NCBI GenBank assembly: GCA_915070235.1
Contig: CAJZFM010000063.1
Location: 1-9,344 of the forward strand
Direction of reading: 5' to 3'
DNA: 9,344 nucleotides
DNA from: an uncultured Capnocytophaga sp.
GTDB lineage: Bacteria; Bacteroidota; Bacteroidia; Flavobacteriales; Flavobacteriaceae
In this document: in pieces, positions 1 through 4,592 of the stretch
Position numbering within the stretch: position 1 is the first letter of the stretch
Layout: every line of letters begins with the position of its first letter
Made by a program: the position numbers and the translations under genes
The notes under the pieces: generated by a model
The model's database searches: none
Told to the model about the DNA's origin: nothing
What the model saw: only the letters and a program-made list of their open reading frames with translations

Positions 1-1
1 A

Positions 2-70
2 ACCCCTATTGAGGAAACCCACCACAAACTAAATGAACTTACCCTTACTTTCTTTAAAGAATACTTATAA
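2..70 (+). CDS. C-terminal end of an upstream protein (partial, unknown)
   Basis: The frame starting at base 2 is open from the window edge to a TAA at 68-70 and encodes TPIEETHHKLNELTLTFFKEYL. The codon use is like the neighbouring genes and the peptide reads as an amphipathic C-terminal helix, so this is probably the tail of a gene that begins outside the window. Such an ending (hydrophobic residues before a terminal EYL or EFL) is common in alpha/beta hydrolases, but 22 residues are not enough to name a family. The -7 box of the next gene lies 28 bases further on, so the next unit has its own promoter. Confidence 0.5.
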   Translation, partial: TPIEETHHKLNELTLTFFKEYL

Positions 71-98
71 AACGATAAGTTTTATCAAAAATCATCAC

Positions 99-106
99 TA
101 TCTTTG
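99..106 (+). promoter_or_regulatory. Bacteroidota -7 promoter box for the first DUF302 gene
   Basis: TATCTTTG is an exact match to the Bacteroidota -7 consensus TAnnTTTG. It lies 18 bases before the ATG at 125, giving a very short leader. A TTG inside the box (104) is in frame with the gene but cannot be the start, because it would lie upstream of the transcript start. I see no convincing TTG -33 element at the expected distance. Confidence 0.65.
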
Positions 107-124
107 CACCTAAAAAACAATATT

Positions 125-622
125 ATGGCTTTAAAATTACAAATAATGTTATTTTTGCTATTTCCTCTTTTGGGAATGGCACAGACACTCCCTAAGCTTG
201 CCGAAGTTTTTGAGATAGAATATTTTGACTATACAGCACAGAGTCCGTATACTTTTGAGCAAACTATAGAAAGGCTTCAAGAGATTTTGAAGAGCAAAAA
301 TATTACCGTTTTTGCCACTATCAACCACCAAGCGGCTGCTAAGGCTGTAGGAGAGGAATTGGCACCTGCTACTGTGCTTATAGTAGGCAACCCCAAAATA
401 GGCACCGTCCTGATGCAGGAAAAACCCTATGCTGGGATCGAATTACCCTTGAAAATATTCGTTTGGGAGCAGGAGAAAAGAATATGGATAAGCTACCGAT
501 TCATTACCCCTATGATGGAATTATATCGTATAGAAAAACAAATAGAGACCGCCCGTAAAATAGATACTGCAATGTTCCATCTGATAGGTGAGGTAGTATA
601 CGGGAGTGATAAAAAGCATTAA
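125..622 (+). CDS. Exported DUF302 domain protein, copy 1
   Basis: This 165-residue protein opens with a Sec signal peptide (hydrophobic residues 5-18, likely cleavage in GMA-Q after residue 19), so it should be periplasmic or secreted. Residues about 40-117 form a DUF302 domain, recognised by the run FATINHQAAAKAVG (63-76), the core TVLIVGNPKIGT (83-94), LMQ (96-98) and ELPLKIFVWE (106-115). DUF302 is a small alpha/beta fold found across bacteria; its biochemical role is not established. I chose the ATG at 125 because it follows the promoter box and gives a proper signal peptide. The gene heads a same-strand group with a lipoprotein 50 bases downstream and a second DUF302 gene after that. 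A hand alignment of the two DUF302 proteins gives about 49 identities in 77 aligned core positions, so they arose by duplication. Confidence 0.85.
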   Translation: MALKLQIMLFLLFPLLGMAQTLPKLAEVFEIEYFDYTAQSPYTFEQTIERLQEILKSKNITVFATINHQAAAKAVGEELAPATVLIVGNPKIGTVLMQEKPYAGIELPLKIFVWEQEKRIWISYRFITPMMELYRIEKQIETARKIDTAMFHLIGEVVYGSDKKH

Positions 623-638
623 AAACAATGAAAACTAT

Positions 639-646
639 TTTATTTG
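639..646 (+). promoter_or_regulatory. Possible weak -7 box before the lipoprotein gene
   Basis: TTTATTTG matches TAnnTTTG at seven of eight positions and sits 26 bases before the ATG at 673. It could give the lipoprotein and second DUF302 gene their own transcript in addition to read-through from the first gene. The region is very AT-rich, so a chance match is quite possible. Confidence 0.25.
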
Positions 647-672
647 CCCAAAAAATAAAAATTTATTTATCT

Positions 673-1107
673 ATGAAAAAAGCAACTTACATTCTCGCAA
701 TGGTAGTCCTTTTTACTGCTTGCGATTGCCCTAACAAAACGTGTGAGGCTAACACTCAAACGCCTACTACTGAGGCAGTAGCGACTCCTACACCTGTGAA
801 CATCATTGGCAAGCAAGCACTTCTAAAGTATCCTGCGCTAACGGCTCAGGTGAGTTACCTCAGTGATAAGGAAATTCACTGGAAGACCACTGATGACAAA
901 GGGCAAGTAGCTGAACAGACCAACGTCCTGACATTAAAATCTATCAATCCTACTCAGTATTTTCTCAGTTGGGTAGAGGACGATGGCACTACTGTAAGCC
1001 AAGTGATAGACACTGAAAAGGGTACCGTGACCGCTTTCCTTACTTATGAGGAGGAAGGCAAGCGCGTATCACAACTCTTGGAAGGAACTTTTCAGCTCAA
1101 TAAATAA
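673..1107 (+). CDS. Putative lipoprotein with MoaF-like domain
   Basis: The 144-residue product begins MKKATYILAMVVLFTAC, a lipoprotein signal with the lipidated cysteine at residue 17. An upstream in-frame ATG at 628 would add 15 residues ahead of the signal peptide and is disfavoured. After the cysteine there is a linker rich in Thr, Pro and Ala (about 25-42), with further cysteines at 19 and 24. I see no clear surface-export signal of the charged type known in Capnocytophaga, so the inner face of the outer membrane is the likelier site. Residues about 45-143 resemble the MoaF-like calycin domain: the tell-tale part is YFLSWVEDDGTTVSQVIDTE (96-115) followed by KGTVTAFLTY and a final LEGTFQL. 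Members are small beta-barrels thought to bind ligands; no substrate is known here. It lies between two DUF302 paralogues, 7 bases before the second. The family call is from memory of motifs and is moderate. Confidence 0.7.
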   Translation: MKKATYILAMVVLFTACDCPNKTCEANTQTPTTEAVATPTPVNIIGKQALLKYPALTAQVSYLSDKEIHWKTTDDKGQVAEQTNVLTLKSINPTQYFLSWVEDDGTTVSQVIDTEKGTVTAFLTYEEEGKRVSQLLEGTFQLNK

Positions 1108-1114
1108 AAACGAC

Positions 1115-1588
1115 ATGAAATACCTCATTACATTCCTATTATTCCCATTCTTAGCAGCTGCACAACCGAAGATCAGTTGTAAGGAGGTAATAAAACCTTA
1201 TGAAGACTTCCAAAGTCCATTGGCTTTTGAAGAGACCGTCGTGGCACTTCAAAAAACACTGAACAGCAAAGGTATTACCATTTTTGCTACTATCGAACAC
1301 CACAAGGCGGCGGAGGCAGTAGGCGAAAGTATGTCGCCTGCTACGGTGCTTATAGTAGGCAATCCCAAAGTAGGAACCGCCCTGATGCAGGAAAATCCCC
1401 TCTTGGCCATTGAACTCCCTTTGAAAATCCTCATCTACGAGGAGGGGAAAACGGTAAACATACGTTACGAGAAAGTCACCGCTATCGCTGAAAAATACCA
1501 TATCAAGCAAAACTTCAGCACAGCGGAAAAAATAGATGCTGCCATGTTGCAGCTGATAAAATCCACTATAGGGAAAATAGGGAATTAA
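1115..1588 (+). CDS. Exported DUF302 domain protein, copy 2
   Basis: This 157-residue protein has a signal peptide (MKYLITFLLFPFLAAAQ, likely cleavage after Ala16) and a DUF302 domain at about residues 34-110, with ITIFATIEHHKAAEAVG (54-70), ATVLIVGNPKVGT (76-88), LMQ (90-92) and IELPLKI (99-105). The ATG at 1115 lies 7 bases after the lipoprotein stop; starts further upstream would overlap that gene and lose the signal peptide. The protein is a paralogue of the DUF302 protein at 125-622: the block around IVGNPK and LMQE is nearly unchanged while the N- and C-terminal parts have diverged strongly. Residue Cys22, just after the signal peptide, is absent from copy 1. No terminator hairpin is visible between this gene and the next promoter. 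The function is unknown. Confidence 0.85.
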   Translation: MKYLITFLLFPFLAAAQPKISCKEVIKPYEDFQSPLAFEETVVALQKTLNSKGITIFATIEHHKAAEAVGESMSPATVLIVGNPKVGTALMQENPLLAIELPLKILIYEEGKTVNIRYEKVTAIAEKYHIKQNFSTAEKIDAAMLQLIKSTIGKIGN

Positions 1589-1617
1589 TACATAAGCCTC
1601 AATTCTCAATTATTTTG

Positions 1618-1625
1618 TATTTTTG
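1618..1625 (+). promoter_or_regulatory. -7 promoter box before the Bro-N pseudogene
   Basis: TATTTTTG fits TAnnTTTG exactly and lies 32 bases before the ATG at 1658. The promoter seems intact although the gene behind it is broken. No clear -33 TTG is seen at the expected distance. Confidence 0.5.
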
Positions 1626-1657
1626 TAGTTCCAAAGGATATAAAAAACTCCTCTGAA

Positions 1658-2316
1658 ATGAAAAAAGAAGCAATCAAATTATTTGAAGAACGCAAGGTGC
1701 GCACTATTTGGGACGACACCCATGAGAAATGGTATTTCTCTATTGTAGATGTAGTGGCTATATTAACTGATAGTCCTAACCCTCAGACCTATTGGCGTGT
1801 ATTAAAAAAACGACTAAAAGAAGAGGGAAATGAAACCGTTACAAATTGTAACGCTTTGAAGTTAAAAGCTGCGGATGGTAAAATGCGTCTTACGGATGTT
1901 GCTGATACAGAGCAACTTTTTCGCCTGATACAGTCTATACCTTCTCCTAAGGCAGAGCCTTTCAAACAGTGGATGGCAGAAGTTGCTAGTACGCTACTCT
2001 TACTGACATCATTACCCAGCAGTGGAGTGGTTTTACCACTAAAGAATATAAGCAGTATAAAGGTCTTAAAAAAGAAAACTTACGTGATAATATGACTAAC
2101 TTGGAAATGGCTTTTAATATATTAGCTGAAGCCTCAACTACTGAGCTTTCCAAACAACGCGACCCTCAAGGGATGGAGGAACAGAAAAAAGTAGCTAAAG
2201 AAGGGGGGAGTGTAGCCAAAGTAGCGCGCAAGCAGTTAGAAACTCAATTGGGACGTAGTATCATATCTCCTACAAAGGCTAAAGACTACCTTAAAATTGA
2301 GGAATCAACAAATTAA
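1658..2316 (+). pseudogene. Bro-N / DinD-like protein, disrupted by internal deletion and frameshift
   Basis: Intact relatives in Bacteroidota are about 270-290 residues, with an N-terminal Bro-N domain (found in phage antirepressors and DinD-type proteins) and a conserved C-terminal region. Here the N-terminal part is good: WYFSIVDVVAILTD, YWRVLKKRL, LTDVADTEQLFRLIQSIPSP and EPFKQWMAEVAS, ending near base 1990. The annotated frame then turns into nonsense and stops at 2095. The other frame, from base 1990, reads YATLTDIITQQWSGF, TTKEYKQYKGLKKENLRDN and MTNLEMAFNILAEAS without interruption to the TAA at 2316, which is the family's normal C-terminal region. The two halves are therefore in different frames, and the roughly 55-60 residues that normally separate VAS from the YATLTD block (the segment around ERI...DPEL and LTDEW in relatives) are missing. 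A single deletion whose length is not a multiple of three explains both. A short protein of 145 residues and an internally started one (ATG at 2092) could still be made, but I treat the locus as a pseudogene. Confidence 0.85.
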
Positions 2317-2328
2317 CTTGTAGTATGA

Positions 2329-2418
2329 CAAGCTATAAAATCCAGTGGTACGAGTTGTGCAGGCAGTAACCACTTCGAGCAAATGGTCGGTTTGTGGGAC
2401 GTATTGCTTGACTTTTAA
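2329..2418 (+). pseudogene. Short degenerate coding fragment, possibly RtcB-like
   Basis: This stretch between a TGA (2326-2328) and a TAA (2416-2418) reads in one frame as a 29-residue peptide whose middle is GTSCAGSNHFEQMVGLWDVL. The GTS...GSxNHF pattern recalls the GTSGSGNHFVEFG segment of bacterial RtcB RNA ligases, though it is only a handful of residues and lacks a start codon. It would be a leftover of a larger gene removed by deletion. Chance resemblance is a real possibility. Nothing else coding is supported in the 216 bases between the Bro-N pseudogene and the next gene. Confidence 0.25.
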
Positions 2419-2419
2419 A

Positions 2420-2437
2420 TATGGCGAATTTGCCATA
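2420..2437 (+). repeat. Near-perfect 18-bp palindrome
   Basis: TATGGCGAATTTGCCATA pairs with itself at eight of nine positions (one G/T mismatch next to the centre). It lies about 33 bases before the -33 element of the promoter for the gene at 2533, so it could be an operator for that gene or debris of the decayed region. It has no loop or T-tract, so it does not look like a terminator. Confidence 0.45.
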
Positions 2438-2470
2438 ATTGTAAAGGCAGAAAAAAACACATCATACTGA

Positions 2471-2501
2471 TTGGCAAATTAACAAATTGTCCTTATATTT
2501 G
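2471..2501 (+). promoter_or_regulatory. Promoter of the TPR-like gene (-33 TTG, -7 TATATTTG)
   Basis: TATATTTG (2494-2501) matches the Bacteroidota -7 consensus and a TTG at 2471-2473 lies 20 bases upstream, the usual spacing for the -33 element. The ATG follows 31 bases after the box. Confidence 0.6.
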
Positions 2502-2532
2502 CCACAGAACTTTATGGTACTAATACAAACAA

Positions 2533-2847
2533 ATGAATGCAGAATTATACTTAAAAAAAGCTGTTTTACAATTGGCTAAAGGATTGGAGGAAAAGAGTAT
2601 AGAAAGCCTCAATAAAGTACTTGAAACAGGGGAAGATGATCAAATAAGCTTTATCAAAGCACACCTTATATTTGCTGAATACTATATAATGAAAGGTGAT
2701 TTTCCTCAGGCAGAGGAACATCTATCTTGTATTAATAACATTTATGAAGAGAGTGATGAAGAATTTGACGACTTGCTAAATGATGAGTTTTTTGAAGCTG
2801 ATATGCTTCTGGATATCATAGAACGTTTCCGTTTTCTTAGGAAATAA
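2533..2847 (+). CDS. Small acidic TPR-like protein, function unknown
   Basis: The 104-residue protein has no signal peptide and is predicted to be cytoplasmic and almost wholly helical. Residues about 42-69 match a tetratricopeptide repeat: AHLIFAEYYIMKGDFPQAEEHL has the small residue, aromatic pair, Gly and Ala spacing of the family. An N-terminal helical pair (about 4-32) may be a divergent second repeat. The middle (72-90) is strongly acidic (EESDEEFDDLLNDEFFEAD), and the end is basic (ERFRFLRK). TPR proteins are binding scaffolds; the partner is unknown. The gene has its own promoter and a strong terminator, so it is a single-gene unit. I do not recognise a named family beyond the repeat. 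Confidence 0.75.
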   Translation: MNAELYLKKAVLQLAKGLEEKSIESLNKVLETGEDDQISFIKAHLIFAEYYIMKGDFPQAEEHLSCINNIYEESDEEFDDLLNDEFFEADMLLDIIERFRFLRK

Positions 2848-2866
2848 TTAGTTCATTTGTTATTAT

Positions 2867-2906
2867 AAAACTCCCCATATGGTACATGTGCCATATGGGG
2901 AGTTTT
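2867..2906. terminator. Strong intrinsic terminator, probably bidirectional
   Basis: AAAACTCCCCATATGG (2867-2882) and CCATATGGGGAGTTTT (2891-2906) form a perfect 16-bp stem around the 8-base loop TACATGTG. The stem has an A run on one side and a T run on the other, so it can stop transcription in either direction. It ends the gene at 2533-2847 and insulates the ohrR operon that follows. Confidence 0.9.
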
Positions 2907-2973
2907 ATCAATGATAAGATTATATTGTGCAAAATTTATTTGTAAAAAATTTTATTGTTTAAAATATTTGTTA

Positions 2974-2981
2974 TATCTTTG
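2974..2981 (+). promoter_or_regulatory. Promoter of the ohrR-ohr operon (-7 TATCTTTG)
   Basis: TATCTTTG is an exact -7 box, 19 bases before the ohrR start. A TTG at 2955-2957 is upstream but only 16 bases away, so the -33 element is uncertain. The surrounding 2930-2975 region is very AT-rich with CAAA/TTTG and TTTAAA symmetry. OhrR proteins bind AT-rich inverted repeats over their own promoters, so an operator here is expected, but I cannot mark its exact limits. Confidence 0.6.
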
Positions 2982-3000
2982 CACTTGAAATCAAGAAGTC

Positions 3001-3429
3001 ATGACAGAAGAAGTCTTACAGTTAAGTGCTCAGGTATGTTTTCCACTTTATGCGGCCTCGCGTAAGATTACACAACAATACGCTAAGTATCTTACGCCCT
3101 TAGACCTTACCTATCCGCAGTATTTGGTGCTTTTGGTTCTCTGGGAAGAAGGTACTCTTATGGTAAATGCGATAGGGGAGCGGCTGTATTTAGACAGTGG
3201 CACTCTTACCCCACTACTCAAACGAATGGAAACCAAAGAGTTGCTCACCCGTATTCGTTGTAAGGAGGACGAACGTGTCATGTGGATAACACTTACTGAA
3301 AAAGGAAAACAGTTAGAAGAAAAAGCAAAAGAGATTCCTTTGCAATTGAAAGAGACAATCCCACTAAGCACCCAAGAATTTGAGACTCTTAAGGCTCTGA
3401 CGTATAGAATTCTTAATAAGGACAAATAA
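3001..3429 (+). CDS. ohrR: OhrR, MarR-family organic hydroperoxide sensor and repressor
   Basis: The 142-residue protein is a winged-helix MarR-family repressor of the OhrR group. Reduced OhrR sits on the operator and blocks ohr; oxidation of one cysteine by organic peroxide or hypochlorous acid releases it. The sensing site is complete: Cys13 in QVCFPLYAASR, with Tyr17 and Tyr27, match Cys15, Tyr19 and Tyr29 of the Bacillus subtilis protein with a constant offset of two. LDLTYPQYLVLLVLWEE and RLYLDSGTLTPLLKRME are the family's dimer-proximal and DNA-recognition helices, followed by the wing around EDER. An extra Cys87 lies in the wing; there is no C-terminal partner cysteine like that of Xanthomonas OhrR, so it looks like a one-cysteine type needing a small thiol. 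It is the first gene of an operon with ohr 20 bases downstream and probably controls itself. Confidence 0.93.
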   Translation: MTEEVLQLSAQVCFPLYAASRKITQQYAKYLTPLDLTYPQYLVLLVLWEEGTLMVNAIGERLYLDSGTLTPLLKRMETKELLTRIRCKEDERVMWITLTEKGKQLEEKAKEIPLQLKETIPLSTQEFETLKALTYRILNKDK

Positions 3430-3449
3430 CAAAGTAAAAAAGAAATATT

Positions 3450-3872
3450 ATGACAGCATTGTACACAGCAGTGGCTACCGCTACAGGTGCCCCTAATAGA
3501 AAAGTAACTTCCGACAATGGCGTATTAAGCCTTGAATTACGTTCTCCTAAAGCCTTAGGAGGCGCTAATGACGATTATACGAACCCTGAGCAGATTTTTG
3601 CAGCGGGCTATGCGGCTTGCTTTGACACCGCACTGAACTTGGTTATCAAGCAAACGAAAGCAACTACAGGGGTGACCTCTGTAACTTCCCATGTTTCTAT
3701 AGGAAAGTTAGATAATGGCGGTTTTATTTTCGCTGTAACCTTGCAGGTAAATGTACCTAATGTATCGATAGAAGAAGCCAAGGCGCTTGTAGCCAAAGCA
3801 GACCAAGTGTGCCCATACTCTAATTCTACTCGTGGGAATATAGAAGTAACCTTTGAAGTAAGTAATAATTAA
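3450..3872 (+). CDS. ohr: Ohr, organic hydroperoxide thiol peroxidase
   Basis: The 140-residue protein is a full-length OsmC/Ohr-family enzyme that reduces organic and fatty-acid hydroperoxides in the cytoplasm as a homodimer. The catalytic cysteine is Cys57 in GYAACFDTAL and the resolving cysteine Cys121 in QVCPYSNSTRGN. Arg17 (PNRKV) and Glu47 (NPEQIF) match the active-site Arg and Glu that activate the peroxidatic thiol in characterised Ohr enzymes. LRSPKALGG and NPEQIFAAGYAACF are hallmark Ohr rather than OsmC segments. In other bacteria Ohr is recycled by lipoyl proteins; no such gene is in the window. It lies 20 bases after ohrR, whose product is expected to repress it, and 14 bases before a nitroreductase gene. 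Confidence 0.95.
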   Translation: MTALYTAVATATGAPNRKVTSDNGVLSLELRSPKALGGANDDYTNPEQIFAAGYAACFDTALNLVIKQTKATTGVTSVTSHVSIGKLDNGGFIFAVTLQVNVPNVSIEEAKALVAKADQVCPYSNSTRGNIEVTFEVSNN

Positions 3873-3886
3873 CAAATTAGTTTTAT

Positions 3887-4480
3887 ATGAGTTTTTTAGA
3901 AATTGCACAGAAGAGATATGCTACCAAAGCGTATCGCAACGAGAAGATAAGCGAGGCTAAAATTAAGGAATTGGCAGAGATACTTCGCTTGGCGCCTTCG
4001 TCAGTTAATAGTCAGCCATGGAAGTTTGTTATTGTAGGCGATGAGGCACTTAAGGCCGATTTGGCAGCTCATTCGTTCTTCAACGAACAGAAGATAAAAG
4101 ATGCCAGTCACTTGGTAGTACTCTTTGCCTATGATGATATAGCTGCTTTTGAAACCTATTTCAAGGCAAATCAGCCACAACCTGTGGTTGATTCTTACCA
4201 AAGCGTGAAAGCAGGTGATGAAGAGCGTGCTAAAGTTTGGTTTCAAAAACAAGTGTATTTGTCTTTGGGCTTCTTCTTAGCGGCTTGTGCAGCTGAAGGT
4301 ATTGACGCTACACCTATGGAAGGTTTTGACCCAGCTTACTACGATCAAAAGTTGCAGGTAAAAGGCTTTAAACCTGTGCTTGCTGTAGCAATAGGATATC
4401 ACAATGAAGCGGACGGCAATCACCCAAGTAAAAACCCTAAAAAGAGACTTCCACTTAAGGAAGTGGTAGAAATTCGCTGA
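3887..4480 (+). CDS. NfsB-like NAD(P)H-dependent nitroreductase (FMN)
   Basis: The 197-residue protein belongs to the nitroreductase family, FMN enzymes that use NAD(P)H to reduce nitro groups, quinones or other electrophiles. It follows Escherichia coli NfsB: KRYATKAY at 9-16 gives Arg10 and Lys14 of the FMN phosphate site (Ser12 of NfsB is Ala here), LAPSSVNSQPWKF (35-47) is the family motif, FNEQKIKDASH (65-75) supplies the Asn and Lys equivalents, DATPMEGFDP (140-149) is conserved, and KNPKKRLPL near the end provides Lys185 and Arg187. It is about 20 residues shorter than NfsB. It is only 14 bases after ohr with no promoter between, so it should be co-induced by organic peroxide. A role in clearing toxic carbonyls or quinones, or in flavin reduction, is inference. 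The gene ends 20 bases before a terminator. Confidence 0.9.
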   Translation: MSFLEIAQKRYATKAYRNEKISEAKIKELAEILRLAPSSVNSQPWKFVIVGDEALKADLAAHSFFNEQKIKDASHLVVLFAYDDIAAFETYFKANQPQPVVDSYQSVKAGDEERAKVWFQKQVYLSLGFFLAACAAEGIDATPMEGFDPAYYDQKLQVKGFKPVLAVAIGYHNEADGNHPSKNPKKRLPLKEVVEIR

Positions 4481-4500
4481 TTGTAGCACGACAAGTAATA

Positions 4501-4538
4501 AAAACGCCCCTGTGGTGAATAACTACATGGGGCGTTTT
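4501..4538 (+). terminator. Intrinsic terminator of the ohrR-ohr-nitroreductase operon
   Basis: AAAACGCCCC (4501-4510) pairs with GGGGCGTTTT (4529-4538), and TGTGGT (4511-4516) pairs with ACTACA (4522-4527) with one G/T pair and one bulged T, around the loop GAATA. The T run continues to 4539. It sits 20 bases after the nitroreductase stop. Confidence 0.88.
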
Positions 4539-4540
4539 TG

Positions 4541-4569
4541 TTGTTATTGAAAAATTATCCTTATCTTTG
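4541..4569 (+). promoter_or_regulatory. Promoter of the secreted orphan gene
   Basis: TATCTTTG (4562-4569) is an exact -7 box and a TTG at 4541-4543 lies 18 bases upstream as a -33 element. The GTG at 4569 overlaps the last base of the box and so cannot be the start codon; the ATG at 4593 follows 23 bases later. Confidence 0.65.
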
Positions 4570-4592
4570 TGGGGAAGAAAAAAAGGAATATT

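Noticed and set aside
628..672. N-terminal extension of the lipoprotein from the ATG at 628
   Set aside because: It would put 15 residues in front of a complete lipoprotein signal and would start upstream of the possible -7 box, so the ATG at 673 is preferred.
1151..1609. Long minus-strand open frame of 152 residues opposite the second DUF302 gene
   Set aside because: It lies wholly antisense to a gene with a signal peptide and a clear domain, has an unlikely amino-acid make-up and no promoter box, so it is a shadow frame.
2092..2316. Separate 74-residue gene
   Set aside because: Its sequence is the normal C-terminal part of Bro-N/DinD-like proteins and the frame is open upstream to about 1990, so it is the second half of a broken gene and not an independent one.
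1658..2316. Prophage or insertion sequence
   Set aside because: Bro-N domains occur in phage antirepressors, but no integrase, transposase, structural gene, terminal inverted repeat or target duplication is visible nearby.
2317..2532. Structured RNA or riboswitch in the spacer
   Set aside because: Apart from one near-palindrome and a promoter I see no set of compatible helices or a known aptamer motif.
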